DNA of 54,334 nucleotides from Mesorhizobium alhagi CCNWXJ12-2 (GCF_000236565.1 NZ_AHAM01000159.1:1-54334), one strand, 5' to 3'; positions 16,231 to 25,718 are shown, counted from the stretch's first letter. Translations and numbers: made by a program. Notes: generated by a model from the letters alone, not told the origin.

Positions 16231-16539
16231 TCAGATCCTGCGCGTCGACCCAGGTCGAAGACGATCGAGCTCGTCGTCGACGACTGCACGAACGACATCG
16301 ATATCCATTTCTGCGCCCGGTGCGATGCGCGCGATCTCCGCCGCAACCTTCGCCCAATGAAATGCCTCGCCGGCGTCGCCGCGCGCTCGAAACCTGGCAA
16401 CGAGCCGATGCGCTTCATAATATGCCGCATGTTCATCGCGGGCGACGAGTGCGCGCGCATCCTGCTGCCATCGGCTCCGGATCATGCGCCGCTTTGCTGC
16501 CCATCGCTTCAACGCCCTAAGCAACATCATACCCTTCAT
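16231..16539 (-). CDS. Small conserved hypothetical, HWAKVA motif
   Basis: 102 residues, strongly basic N-terminus (LRALKRWAAKRRMIRSRWQQ), then ALVARDEHAAYYEAHRL, and the motif GEAFHWAKVAAEIARI near residue 80. It is mostly helical with no signal peptide or membrane segment. I recall similar small proteins in rhizobia but know no function. The same motif recurs in a damaged frame at 26740-26910, next to the heat-shock genes, so the family occurs twice in this window. The 3' end abuts the deformylase relic. ATG at 16539 is used; ATG at 16530 or 16527 is also possible. Confidence 0.6.
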   Translation of the reverse strand: MKGMMLLRALKRWAAKRRMIRSRWQQDARALVARDEHAAYYEAHRLVARFRARGDAGEAFHWAKVAAEIARIAPGAEMDIDVVRAVVDDELDRLRPGSTRRI

Positions 16540-16677
16540 TCTGCGCCGCTGACCCGCCGCGTCACTGGACGCCCGAAGGGTTGAAGACCCCCCGGGGCTT
16601 CAGCTTCGCCGGCAGCCCGGTCCCGACAGGGCGACGCTCCCTCTCGAAAGATCTTTCGATCTGGCGTAACTTTAGGC

Positions 16678-17232
<555 letters not shown>

Positions 17233-17331
17233 TCAAGCGGCGGAACGGGCACGTTGGTTGTACCGCAATGGTGGGCTTAATCGCGGCGCCTTCCCCCCGA
17301 CGCGCGGCTCTGTCGCGCCTGCCGTTGCTAC

Positions 17332-17345
17332 CTGACCCGGATCAA
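17332..17345. promoter_or_regulatory. Near-match FNR/FixK box upstream of OsmC
   Basis: On the minus strand it reads TTGATCCGGGTCAG, one base short of TTGA-N6-TCAA. It lies 75 bp upstream of the OsmC start at 17420, a position similar to the exact boxes elsewhere in the window. Treated as tentative. Confidence 0.35.
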
Positions 17346-17419
17346 TTCTCGTGGAATTCGGTCGTGTTACGATGTTCTCGTGCGTCGTCCATGACGCGCT
17401 CCAAGCGAGAGGTCGCATC

Positions 17420-17824
17420 ATGCTCGAGTACAAGGTCGAAGCCCGTCGGGTGGATGCGCACGGCGCCCTCGCCACGACCAAGAACGCACAGATTGGGCTC
17501 GACACGAATCCTAGTGGTCGATCTGATGCTTTCAATCCTGCGGAACTTCTGCTCGCCGCTGTCGCGGCATGCATGATCAAGGGAATCGAGCGCGTTGCTC
17601 CGATGCTGCACTTCGACTTCAAAGGTGTTCATGTCGAAGTTCATGCCGTACGGCAGGATAGCCCGCCGAAGATGGTCTCAATCGACTACGTGCTGACGGT
17701 CGACACGGACGAGTCGGATCAGCGTCTGGAACTGCTGCACAGGAACGTCCGCAAATACGGCACCATCTCGAACACCGTCGCTGCAGCCACGGAGCTGAAC
17801 GGTATCATCAGGAGGCAGGCATGA
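17420..17824 (+). CDS. OsmC-family protein
   Basis: 134 residues from ATG 17420 with GAGAGG upstream; the frame extends further 5' without a start signal. OsmC-family features are the TNPSGRSDAFNPAELLLAAVAACM segment around the conserved Cys of the second helix (AACM), and the late VSIDYVLTVD strand. Members are cytoplasmic peroxidase-like or related proteins. Only one of the two usual redox Cys is evident, so hydroperoxide reductase activity is doubtful. The stop overlaps the start of the VIT1-like transporter (ATGA), so they are co-translated. A near-match FNR box lies upstream. Confidence 0.85.
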   Translation: MLEYKVEARRVDAHGALATTKNAQIGLDTNPSGRSDAFNPAELLLAAVAACMIKGIERVAPMLHFDFKGVHVEVHAVRQDSPPKMVSIDYVLTVDTDESDQRLELLHRNVRKYGTISNTVAAATELNGIIRRQA

Positions 17825-18516
17825 GCAGGCTGCACACGGAGAACCATCTCGTTTCGCGGATCGGCTGGCTTCGAGCTGCCGTACTCGGTGCCAACGACGG
17901 TATAGTCTCCACAGCCAGCCTTATCGTGGGAGTGGCTTCCGCTGCCGCCGGAACTTCAGAGGTGCTTGTCGCGGGTGTGGCCGGGCTTGTTGCAGGGGCT
18001 ATGTCCATGGCGGCCGGCGAGTACGTATCGGTGAGTTCGCAGTCGGATACCGAGCATGCTGACCTCGACCGCGAGCGGGGGGAACTGGAAACGCAGCCCG
18101 AGTTCGAGAGGGAGGAATTGGCGCAGATCTACGTCAAGCGCGGGTTGACGACTGACCTCGCACATGCGGTCGCGGACCAACTGATGGCGAAGGATGCGCT
18201 TGCCGCCCACGCGCATGATGAGCTCGGGATTTCGGAGATGACGACGGCGCGGCCGATCCAGGCAGCCTTCACATCGGCAGCGACATTTGCGGTCGGAGCC
18301 GCGATGCCGCTGGCGATGGTGCTTGTGGCGCCCACCGCCTCGTTGGTCTGGGTCGTGTCAGCTGCTTCACTGCTGTTCCTGGCGTTTCTGGGCGCGATCG
18401 GCGCGAAGGCAGGCGGGGCAAACGTCATGAAGGCGACGCTGCGGGTCACCTTCTGGGGCGCCTTTGCGATGGCGCTGACCGCTGGAATCGGCGTGCTGGT
18501 CGGCACGGCTGTCTGA
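17821..18516 (+). CDS. VIT1/CCC1-family iron/manganese transporter
   Basis: 231 residues with about five membrane segments. Family hallmarks: GWLRAAVLGANDGIVSTASLIVG in the first helix, VAGAMSMAAGEYVSVSSQ in the second, and a charged loop ELETQPEFEREELAQIY with HAHDELG before the last three helices. VIT1/CCC1 proteins move Fe2+ or Mn2+ out of the cytoplasm. It overlaps the OsmC stop by four bases, so metal efflux and peroxide stress may be linked in this operon. Convergent with the beta-CASP nuclease gene 46 bp away. Confidence 0.92.
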   Translation: MSRLHTENHLVSRIGWLRAAVLGANDGIVSTASLIVGVASAAAGTSEVLVAGVAGLVAGAMSMAAGEYVSVSSQSDTEHADLDRERGELETQPEFEREELAQIYVKRGLTTDLAHAVADQLMAKDALAAHAHDELGISEMTTARPIQAAFTSAATFAVGAAMPLAMVLVAPTASLVWVVSAASLLFLAFLGAIGAKAGGANVMKATLRVTFWGAFAMALTAGIGVLVGTAV

Positions 18517-18562
18517 GTGAATGGGCAGTGTCGGGCCTACCCTAACTGTATCCGACACAATC

Positions 18563-20155
18563 CTAAGCTTCATTCGTGTCCAGTGCGCGTCGGAGCCGAC
18601 GGATGGTCGCGGCGCGCCCGCGTTCGTCGGCCGCAGCGTTGACCGATTGTGTAATGTCGAGGAGGAGCCGGGACAGATCGTTGTGCCAGTCGAGTCGCCC
18701 GACCCGTTCCGGTTGCAGGCGGCGCCGGCCATTGAGCTCGACCGGCCTGAACCCGTGCAAGCTTAACTCGAACGCGTCGTCGATCCGCGGGATGACAATC
18801 CGGTCGGGTGGAAGCTCGCCACTGAGGCCCTGCCGCAGCCCATTGAGTCCCGCCTCTTCCCCATGCGTGAGAAAGACGCCTTGTCTCACGGGCATTCGAG
18901 CCTTGACCCAATTCACCAGCTCACCGGCATCGGCATGGCCGGAATAGAGATCGAACAGGGTGATCGCTGCCTTGACCTCGATCTCCTCGCCCTGGATGCG
19001 CACCCGCTGGGCCCCGTCCAGAAGGATCCGACCGAGTGATCCCTGAGCCTGGAACCCGGCCAGCATGACCGTGGCGTTCCTGCGCCAGAGATTTGCCTTC
19101 AGATGATGCCGGATGCGCCCTGCATCGCACATGCCGCTAGCGGCTATGACGATGAAGAACCCGGCGAGCCGGTTGATCGCCTTGCTCTGTTCAACGGTCT
19201 CGGTGAACCGCACGTCCCGTGATCTCAGGGCTGCCTGCAGCACCTCACCGCCTTCGATCTCGCTGGCATGCCTCTCGAAGATGGCGCTCGCCCGTGTCGC
19301 AAGCGGCGAATCCACGAAGATCGGCGCTGAAGGCAACGTTCCCGCCTGCATCAGCATGAACAGATCGACGAGGAGCTCCTGCGTCCTTTCGACGGCAAAG
19401 GACGGGATAATGAGAGGACCGTCTTGGCCTACCGCCTTGAGCACCTCCTGGCCAAGCATCGAGCGGCGTTGCTCGCGGGACACCTCCGGCCGATCACGGT
19501 CGCCGTAGGTCGATTCGCAGACGAGGTAGTCGATTCCCTCGGGTCCTTCGGGAGGCATCTGCAGAAGCTTCTGGCTCGGGCCGATGTCGCCCGAGAAGAG
19601 CAGCCTCAGCGGTGGCCCGTCTTCACCCTCGATCTCCAGTTCAACCGAGGCGGCGCCGAGCAGATGGCCTGCATTCCAAAGGCGGGCGCGAATGCCGGAC
19701 GCGACGACGATCCATTGGCCGAATCCCGCGGGCCGGAACAGGGTCATGCAGGAGGCCGCATCCTGCTGCGTGTAGATGGGCGACACCGCAGGCCGCCCCC
19801 GCTGCGCGTTGCGCCGGTTGAGCTGCTCCACCTCCGTCTCCTGTATGTGAGCGGAATCCGGAAGCATGACGGAGCAAAGGTCTATGGTCGGCACGGATGT
19901 GTGGATCGGGCCGGAAAAGCCCTGCTTGACGAGCTTCGGCAGAAGACCGCCGTGATCGATATGGGCATGAGTGAGAACAACGGCGTCGATTCCGGCGGGG
20001 TCGAACGGAAACGCCCCGTAGTTCAGCTCACGCTCGGACTTCGACCCCTGGAACAGCCCGCAATCGATCAGGATTCGCCCGCGGGCGGTTTCGATCTCGT
20101 AGCAGGAGCCGGTCACGCCGCCCGCCGCCCCGTGGAACTTCAACAAGGTTTTCAT
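18563..20155 (-). CDS. Metallo-beta-lactamase/beta-CASP RNA-processing-type hydrolase
   Basis: 530 residues. Metal site THAHIDHGG (His63, His65, Asp67, His68), FSGDIG for the later Asp, and NAGHLLGAASVELE support an MBL fold. A beta-CASP insert follows (IPSFAVERTQELL), then SGMCDAGRIRHHL and a C-terminal SGHADAGELVNW plus FLTHGEE, as in CPSF73-like archaeal/bacterial proteins. Probable role: RNA endo/exonuclease, cytoplasmic. It is the last gene of a minus-strand series with an AI-2E-type permease 84 bp upstream, an amino-acid permease, DUF302 and a Spy-like protein, a set common in FNR/FixK-type low-oxygen clusters. Confidence 0.92.
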   Translation of the reverse strand: MKTLLKFHGAAGGVTGSCYEIETARGRILIDCGLFQGSKSERELNYGAFPFDPAGIDAVVLTHAHIDHGGLLPKLVKQGFSGPIHTSVPTIDLCSVMLPDSAHIQETEVEQLNRRNAQRGRPAVSPIYTQQDAASCMTLFRPAGFGQWIVVASGIRARLWNAGHLLGAASVELEIEGEDGPPLRLLFSGDIGPSQKLLQMPPEGPEGIDYLVCESTYGDRDRPEVSREQRRSMLGQEVLKAVGQDGPLIIPSFAVERTQELLVDLFMLMQAGTLPSAPIFVDSPLATRASAIFERHASEIEGGEVLQAALRSRDVRFTETVEQSKAINRLAGFFIVIAASGMCDAGRIRHHLKANLWRRNATVMLAGFQAQGSLGRILLDGAQRVRIQGEEIEVKAAITLFDLYSGHADAGELVNWVKARMPVRQGVFLTHGEEAGLNGLRQGLSGELPPDRIVIPRIDDAFELSLHGFRPVELNGRRRLQPERVGRLDWHNDLSRLLLDITQSVNAAADERGRAATIRRLRRALDTNEA

Positions 20156-20239
20156 CTACCCTTCTCCTCACCCCGGGCACCGTAATGGCACCGGCACGGA
20201 CGTATCCTGATTGAGAGCAGGAGCCGAACCAAAAATCCA

Positions 20240-21316
20240 TTATTGAGATGAAGCTTTCCTGGTGTCGTGGGAAGCGTCTCGATCCATGCGCTTGGCAAAG
20301 AACTCAACCAGCAGCAACGTAATGGTGATCGTCAAGGGCCCCAGGATGAAGCCGGGGGCGCCGAAGAGGACCAAACCACCGATCATCGATATGAAGGCGG
20401 GTATGGTGTGCAGTCAAAGCCGGTTCCCCACGAACATCGGCCGTAGCACGTTGTCGATCCCGCCCACGACGATCCCGCCCCAGATCGCAAGTATCAGGGC
20501 GCGCCCCCAGCTTCCATCGAGCACCAGCAGGATCGCGGCGGGGATCCAGACGACGAAGGCGCCCAGGACGGGAATGATCGAGAGCAGGCCCATCACCAGC
20601 CCCCATAGGAGCGGCGTGGGCAGCCCAAGCACCCAGAACATCAAGCCGCCGAGCATCCCCTGGACGGCCGCCACCGCGAGCGTTCCGTAGACCGTGGCAT
20701 GCACGGTATCGACAACACGGCGAAACAAGTGATTGACCTCTGCCGAATCGAGCGGCAGCCAGGCCTTCATCAAGGCGATGGCGGCCGCCTGGTCGCGCAG
20801 GAAATAAAACAGCAGGTAGAAGGTGAGGAACACCTCGGCGACCTGAAGGAACGATCCGCGGACGAAGGTCGCTCCGATGTTGCTCAGCCAAGTCGCGAGG
20901 CTGGCCATCATAGAAGGAAGGTCGAACTGCCGGTCGATCCACGCGCCGAGCGGCGCGATGCTCGGATAGGCGTCGAGAAGTTTCTGGAATTCGCCGCCTG
21001 CTACGCGTGCCTGGAGCGAGACCGCGCCTGAGGCGGCTTCCGTGATGAGGCGTTCTATGACGAAGGCGGCGGGCGCGACGACGACGATGGCCAGGATCGC
21101 GACCGAGAGAAGGGCGGCGAGGTTGGGATGTCCGAACCTGTGCTTGATCCTGGCATGGACGGGCGAGAAGAGGATCGCCAGCGCCAGCGCCCAGACGATC
21201 GCGCCGAGAAAGGGCCACGCGATGAGAAGACAAGCCAGGACGCCCACGATACCGCCGGCAGCCAACGCGTAGGTGCCGAGCCGGCTTTCGTGTCCCGACG
21301 GTGCTCCTTGCGCCAT
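20240..21316 (-). pseudogene. AI-2E/PerM-family permease interrupted by one in-frame TGA
   Basis: From ATG 21316 the frame encodes a typical AI-2E family transporter (GGIVGVLACLLIAWPFLGAI, then YFLRDQAAAIALMKAWLP, IIPVLGAFVVWIPAA, GGIVVGGIDNVLRPMFVGNR) with 8 or so membrane segments. A TGA at 20414-20416 follows NRL, and the same frame continues LHTIPAFISMIGGLVLFGAPG to a TAA at 20240. The last 58 codons are thus intact and in register, so only one substitution would restore a 358-residue protein. Family proteins move small molecules or ions; several are not AI-2 exporters. Either a recent nonsense mutation, an assembly error or readthrough. It lies 4 bp after the amino-acid permease. Confidence 0.8.
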
Positions 21317-21320
21317 CGTC

Positions 21321-22565
21321 CTATCCCGCGACCCGATCGAGCATCAGCAGCGTGATGCTTGAAACGAGTCCCGCAAACGGAACCCATCCTGGACAGACGA
21401 ATACGCCCGGCGGGGGCTCCGACTCGCGCGACTTGATCCGGATGAGCGCGAGGTTGACGATCGCGAAGATCGCTAGCGTGCAGCGGGCGGTCAGATCAGC
21501 GAGCCCTGCCAGCGGCACCGCGAGCGCAAGCATCAGGATCGCGCCCACTCCGATGGCTGTGGCCAGAACCGGGGTCCCGGTCGTCGGGTTCAGTCGGGTC
21601 AGGGCGAATGGAAGGTTTCCCTGGCTGGCGAGCCCGTAGAGAACGCGGGCTATCATGATCATGTGGACGATGACGCCGTTGAGCGTCGCCACCACGGCGA
21701 TCATGCTCATCGTGACGAGCGGCATGCCGGTCAACTGCTCGAACACCAGCGCAAGCGGCGCGGGCGACCGGGAGAGCTCTTCCGGCGGCACCGCGACAAT
21801 CGCGATCCAAACGACGAGCGCATAGATGACCGCGGTCAGGCCGAGGGTTGCGAACAGGGCGCGCGGCAGCGTGCGCGAGGGGTATTTCACCTCCTCGGCA
21901 ACGTTGACCAGATGCTCGAAGCCGATGAAGGCGAAGACCGCGATCAAGGTCGTTCCGGACAATCCGACCCAAACGGCGATGTCACCCGAAGCTGGCAGGA
22001 TTTCAGAAAGTCGGGTGACGACGTCGCTCCCCGCCCCCAGGCCGGCTGCGATGATCAGCACAAGCCCCCCGACCTCGATGAGCGTCATGATGCCCGCAAG
22101 CGTCACGGACTGGCGCGTGGCCAGGCAGGCGACGAGACCCATCCCCACCACGACGAGGCTGATGATCCAAGGCGCGGGAAGGTCGACGAACACGCCCAAA
22201 TAGCCCGCGCTTCCCACGCTGATCGTTGCGGCGGAAATGATCGCGGTCACGACGACCAGCAATCCTACGCCGAGGCTCAGCCAGCGCCGGTCGAATGCCT
22301 GCTCAACATAGGCAGCTTCACTGGCGCTGACGGGCATGCGCGTGCCGAGTTCGGCAAAGGTCCCGGCGCTGAACGACATGACCAGCGCGGCGCCGATGAA
22401 GGCCAGCGGCGCGTGCATGCCGCTGCGACCCGCAGCGACGCCGACCAATACATAGATGCCGGCGCCAATGGTGACGCCCAGCCCGTAGAGAACGGCATGG
22501 GTGAGCGTGAGGGATCGAGCGAGCGATTGCGGGGGATGCCGGGCGATGATCGTCAGGGCCGCCAA
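21321..22565 (-). CDS. APC-superfamily amino-acid/polyamine permease
   Basis: 414 residues, about 12 hydrophobic helices. The APC signature GLGVTIGAGIYVLVGVAAG in the first helix and FAFIGFEHLVNVAEEVKYPSRTLPRAL in the middle are clear; helix 1 keeps the GAG(I) turn used for backbone binding of the substrate amine. Inner membrane; substrate not identifiable from sequence. It is 58 bp after the DUF302 gene and 4 bp before the AI-2E-type permease, as part of a minus-strand operon preceded by an FNR box. Confidence 0.9.
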   Translation of the reverse strand: MAALTIIARHPPQSLARSLTLTHAVLYGLGVTIGAGIYVLVGVAAGRSGMHAPLAFIGAALVMSFSAGTFAELGTRMPVSASEAAYVEQAFDRRWLSLGVGLLVVVTAIISAATISVGSAGYLGVFVDLPAPWIISLVVVGMGLVACLATRQSVTLAGIMTLIEVGGLVLIIAAGLGAGSDVVTRLSEILPASGDIAVWVGLSGTTLIAVFAFIGFEHLVNVAEEVKYPSRTLPRALFATLGLTAVIYALVVWIAIVAVPPEELSRSPAPLALVFEQLTGMPLVTMSMIAVVATLNGVIVHMIMIARVLYGLASQGNLPFALTRLNPTTGTPVLATAIGVGAILMLALAVPLAGLADLTARCTLAIFAIVNLALIRIKSRESEPPPGVFVCPGWVPFAGLVSSITLLMLDRVAG

Positions 22566-22623
22566 CGGGAACTCCAGTTGTCCATCTCGCGCTCCGTTAA
22601 CGCGCCGATCTCCGATCTACTCG

Positions 22624-23010
22624 TCAAAGCCCGTCGACCGCCTGCTTGAGCAACTCCCGCACATCTCCCGCGATCGATGCAAGGCCGGGATTGTTGACCC
22701 GTTGCATCGAGGCGATCGGATCGACGGCAGAGACCTCGACGAGGCCTTCGCCGACCCGCTGCAGGATAACGTTGCATGGCAGCATAGTGCCGATCCGGCT
22801 CTCCTCCTGCAGGGCCTTGTAGGCGAATCCCGGGTTGCAGGCGCCGAGGATGACATAGGCTCGAAATTCGACATCCAGCTTCTTCTTCAGCGTCGCCGCG
22901 ACTTCAATGGTGGTGAGGACACCAAACCCCTTGGCAGCCAACGCCGCCGTGACGTGATCGATCGCCTTGTCCATCGGCATCGAGATGGTCTTGCTGAAGT
23001 GGTAGCTCAT
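22624..23010 (-). CDS. DUF302 protein, copy 2
   Basis: 128 residues, full-length DUF302 domain with AAKGFGVLTTIEVAATLKKK, ILGACNP, MLPCNVILQRV and DPIASMQ. The two conserved Cys are kept. Copy 1 at 5153-5539 has the same length and motif spacing. It sits 30 bp after a Met-rich Spy-like exported protein and 58 bp before an amino-acid permease. As in copy 1, pairing with a Met-rich periplasmic protein suggests a joint role in metal or envelope stress; the biochemical activity is unknown. Confidence 0.9.
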   Translation of the reverse strand: MSYHFSKTISMPMDKAIDHVTAALAAKGFGVLTTIEVAATLKKKLDVEFRAYVILGACNPGFAYKALQEESRIGTMLPCNVILQRVGEGLVEVSAVDPIASMQRVNNPGLASIAGDVRELLKQAVDGL

Positions 23011-23040
23011 CGAGAACTCCTCTTGTCCGCTACTAAAGCC

Positions 23041-23571
23041 TCAAAAGGCACCGCAATCGCCGCCAATCAGTTCGTCTGCAACGGCCTTCTGCTCATCTTT
23101 CAACACGGAGTAGAGCCCGTCCGTGGCGGGCTTCATGGCCTTCATCGATTCCAGCATGGCTTCCATGCCGGAGATACGCGCATCCATGCGCTCCGTCGCG
23201 GTCCCCGTCTGCATCGTCTTTGCCATGCCCTCATGCATGCCCTGCATGAGCTCGACGCGTCCGGTAACCGCAGACGCGTAGGCGTCCCATGCCGGCTGCT
23301 GCTCCACCGTGATGTTCAGCTCGCCCTTGAGATAGGCCAAACGTCCCTCGACCATGGCGCCCATCTTCGGCTGGCGTCCCATCATTCCGCGAAACCAGCC
23401 CCCATCGCCCCAGCTCCCTTGGCCCATGCGACCGTGCCCCATCATGCCGAAGGACGGGCATCCGCCCCCCATCATACCCATCATCCCTTGTTGGGGCTGC
23501 GCGTGAGATGATGAAATGAATGCTGCTCCAACCGCGACCACTACGGCTGCACACATCGACAACTTTGACAT
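23041..23571 (-). CDS. Spy/LTXXQ-like periplasmic protein, Met-rich
   Basis: 176 residues from ATG 23571, chosen because AGGA lies seven bases before it; the frame has eight extra codons upstream. Signal peptide MSKLSMCAAVVVAVGAAFIS to SHAQPQ. Then a Met/Gly-rich stretch (MMGMMGGG, FGMMGHGRMGQG) and a helical region RLAYLKGELNITVEQQPAWD, the LTxxQ-type signature of Spy/CpxP proteins, with ARISGMEAMLESMK later. Spy-like proteins are periplasmic chaperones or metal binders. First gene of the operon with DUF302, two permeases and an MBL nuclease. An exact FNR/FixK-type box lies 69 bp upstream. Confidence 0.85.
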   Translation of the reverse strand: MSKLSMCAAVVVAVGAAFISSSHAQPQQGMMGMMGGGCPSFGMMGHGRMGQGSWGDGGWFRGMMGRQPKMGAMVEGRLAYLKGELNITVEQQPAWDAYASAVTGRVELMQGMHEGMAKTMQTGTATERMDARISGMEAMLESMKAMKPATDGLYSVLKDEQKAVADELIGGDCGAF

Positions 23572-23639
23572 CGGATATCCTTTCACACCTCGCATTCGGG
23601 TGCTCGGGGCGACATTGAGCGCTCTGCAGCGCGAGGTCG

Positions 23640-23653
23640 TTGATCTGCGTCAA
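23640..23653. promoter_or_regulatory. FNR/FixK-type box
   Basis: TTGATCTGCGTCAA fits TTGA-N6-TCAA exactly. Centred about 75 bp upstream of the Spy-like gene start at 23571, it is placed to activate the minus-strand operon down to 18563. Confidence 0.65.
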
Positions 23654-24196
23654 GGGAGTTGGATGAAGTAACTACGTTCGGCGCAAATAGGCCGTCGGCG
23701 TTTCAACCAGCTTGATCATCGCCCCTTCTGGAACACGCTAAACTGAAGTGCTTAAGCGGAACCGATGGCGTCGGGTCGAGATAGCCAAGACTCTTGACGA
23801 GCTCAACCGAGTATACGAGCGATCCCTCACCTCGTCGATCATGCCGCGCATCTCGTCAAAGTTCATTGTGCTGCCCTGCGAACTTTGCGAGCATGGTCCG
23901 TCTGTGAGTAGGCAACGGCCGCCGGCGCCTCGCAAAGGACTTCGAACACACAGTCGCCTGCGCCGTGGCTTGGCTCCTCGTCGCCCACATCCGTCTGCTC
24001 CCCCGGCGGATCGTAAGAGCTTAATTTATTCCAGCCCTCATGATCCCGGGTGTGAGTGTTGCCAGGACAGCCGCCATCCGCCGGTCGTCTTGTGGCTCGG
24101 TTCGCTCAAGCCTGATCTGGGGCCGAACCGATACAGACGAGTTAGCAAAGATCGACCCCGGCCGGAAGATGCTGGCTCCTGTCAGGTCGCTTCGAA
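23654..24196. other. Gene-free stretch
   Basis: About 540 bp between the FNR box of the Spy operon and the 3' end of the CsbD gene. Frames on either strand lack motifs and start signals; a plus-strand frame of 150 codons (23748-24200) has low-complexity Arg/Pro content and no family resemblance. I see no gene. Confidence 0.45.
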
Positions 24197-24412
24197 TTAG
24201 AGCTTCTTGTTGATAGCGGCTGCCGCGGTGTCGGTGACGTCTTTCGCGACTGCCTTCATATCGCCAACAGCCTTCTGCACCTTACCCTTGGCTTCCTGAA
24301 CCGCGCCTTCAACTTGCAGCCGTTCATTGCCGATCGCTTTGCCGACCGCCTGTTTGACATTTCCGGCTGCCTGATCTGCAAGTCCGGCAGCCTTGTCGCT
24401 TGTACTTCCCAT
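24197..24412 (-). CDS. CsbD-family stress protein
   Basis: 71 residues from ATG 24412, with AGGAG nine bases before it; the longer frame has no better start. The sequence [20 protein letters not shown] followed by [16 protein letters not shown] and [17 protein letters not shown] is the charged, repeat-like, probably disordered CsbD pattern of general stress proteins. Function at the molecular level unknown. An exact FNR/FixK-type box lies about 100 bp upstream, and the neighbours on both sides (Spy operon, HWE kinase) have such boxes too. Confidence 0.9.
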   Translation of the reverse strand: MGSTSDKAAGLADQAAGNVKQAVGKAIGNERLQVEGAVQEAKGKVQKAVGDMKAVAKDVTDTAAAAINKKL

Positions 24413-24513
24413 AGCGTCCGCTCCTCTTCGTGGACCAAAGAACTGAACCGTTTCCAACGGCCTGCCATGCCACGTTCTGGCAACGCTATGATATTGGGCC
24501 AGCAGTGTGGCGA

Positions 24514-24527
24514 TTGACATGAATCAA
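24514..24527. promoter_or_regulatory. FNR/FixK-type box
   Basis: TTGACATGAATCAA matches TTGA-N6-TCAA exactly, 101 bp upstream of the CsbD start on the minus strand. Confidence 0.6.
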
Positions 24528-24893
24528 GCCGGCGCAAGAATTCCGGATAAGATGAGGTTAATCCAGAACCGTTTCGCCCGAACGCGCACGGGACGGTTCT
24601 GGCTACTAAGGGTCATGTGGCGTTCCGCACGGGTCAATGATTCTCCGGTTCGGATCGCAGCAACAACCACTTTGTCCACAGGATGCGGCCAATCGCGAAA
24701 TAGTCAGGAGAGTCCGTTCTTCCGAAACCGTCGTTCGGAGGACCTCCGGCAAGGTCGGCATCGAGCTTGTCAAGAGGGCGGTCGGCCAGCGAGATATTGG
24801 GGCAACCGATGCCTTTGAGGCGAGCGGCCCTCCGATCTGCCGGCAGGCGACGGGGATTTCTCGCGCTACGATTGCTTCGACGGTTACCTGCCA
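24528..24893. other. Intergenic stretch with long bulged hairpin
   Basis: 366 bp between the CsbD promoter and the end of the HWE kinase gene. CCAGAACCGT (24563-24572) and ACGGTTCTGG (24593-24602) form perfect 10-bp arms, with an inner CCCG/CGGG pairing and a 4-base bulge. No T-run follows on either strand. Short frames around it have no motif. Possible processing site or degenerate terminator. Confidence 0.4.
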
Positions 24894-25634
24894 TTACTGA
24901 AAAAGCACGGTGAACCGCGAACCTTGCCCATTGTCACCCAAGCCGACGCGCAATTCCCCGCCGATCCTTTCGACAAGAGATCGAATAATTTTCATTCCCA
25001 GGCCTTTGGTGGCGGCTGGTTCAAATCCTTCTGGTAAAGCATGGCCATCGTTGGAAACTGAAAGCGCATAGCCCCCGCTGGTTTGTGGCTCTAACCTGAC
25101 CATGACGTGCCCCGCGCCGTATTTGATCGCGTTCGTAACCAGCTCGTTCACGATGAATCCGAGCGAAATGCCAGTGACAGCGGGCAGGTCGGCCTCGATT
25201 CCCTCCACGCTGATCATCTGCTCCCGAGTTCGATCTTCGGAAAACAGCGTTGAGAATTCGCAACAGAGATCTTCAAGATACCGCTTGAACGCAATTCGTT
25301 GCGCCCCGTCGTGGGAATGGAGCCGCCGGTGGATGCGCTCGATTGTGACGACACGACTGGCCGCGACGGCAAGTTGCGAAACGACAACGGCATTTCCTGA
25401 AGCCCGGCCTTGCGCAGCAAGCAGGCTCGCGACGATCTGCAGATCGTTCAGCATCCTGTGTTCGGCCTCTTTGGCTGCGAGATTCTGCTGTTCGATCAGG
25501 TGGTGCTTTTGACGGAGCAGAGCCCTCAGGCGCGCGAGCTCCTCTCGCTCGCATTCCGCCGCGGTATGCAATACGGCATTGTCGTACGCGGCAGGCGAAT
25601 GTGAGCCGACCCGCTTAGCCAACTTCTCTGTCAT
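24894..25634 (-). CDS. HWE/HisKA_2-type histidine kinase without sensor domain
   Basis: 246 residues from ATG 25634, with GAGGG seven bases upstream. N-terminal coiled coil (EREELARLRALLRQKHHLIEQQ), then the HisKA_2 phospho-acceptor region AKEAEHRMLNDLQIVASLLA with His near 59, and an HATPase domain (GFIVNELVTNAIKYGAG, then TKGLGMKIIRSLV). No PAS, GAF or membrane segment is present, so the input must come from a partner. No response regulator lies beside it, which makes it an orphan. HWE/HisKA_2 kinases often act in general-stress (PhyR-type) signalling in alphaproteobacteria; that role is inferred. A perfect FNR box at 25705-25718 precedes it. Confidence 0.88.
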   Translation of the reverse strand: MTEKLAKRVGSHSPAAYDNAVLHTAAECEREELARLRALLRQKHHLIEQQNLAAKEAEHRMLNDLQIVASLLAAQGRASGNAVVVSQLAVAASRVVTIERIHRRLHSHDGAQRIAFKRYLEDLCCEFSTLFSEDRTREQMISVEGIEADLPAVTGISLGFIVNELVTNAIKYGAGHVMVRLEPQTSGGYALSVSNDGHALPEGFEPAATKGLGMKIIRSLVERIGGELRVGLGDNGQGSRFTVLFQ

Positions 25635-25704
25635 ATCGCAGCCCTCAAGGGCGATAAACTGGTCGCCACTGCGCAAGGAATACTGCTTTCGAACCGGCCA
25701 CACA

Positions 25705-25718
25705 TTGACGCAGGTCAA
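25705..25718. promoter_or_regulatory. FNR/FixK-type box
   Basis: TTGACGCAGGTCAA matches TTGA-N6-TCAA exactly, 70 bp upstream of the HWE kinase start. Confidence 0.65.

Noticed and set aside
20414-20416. Selenocysteine at the in-frame TGA
   Set aside because: The family has no known selenoproteins and no downstream stem-loop of SECIS type was seen.
21663-22649. 328-codon plus-strand frame
   Set aside because: Antisense of the amino-acid permease; repetitive Asp/His/Arg composition.
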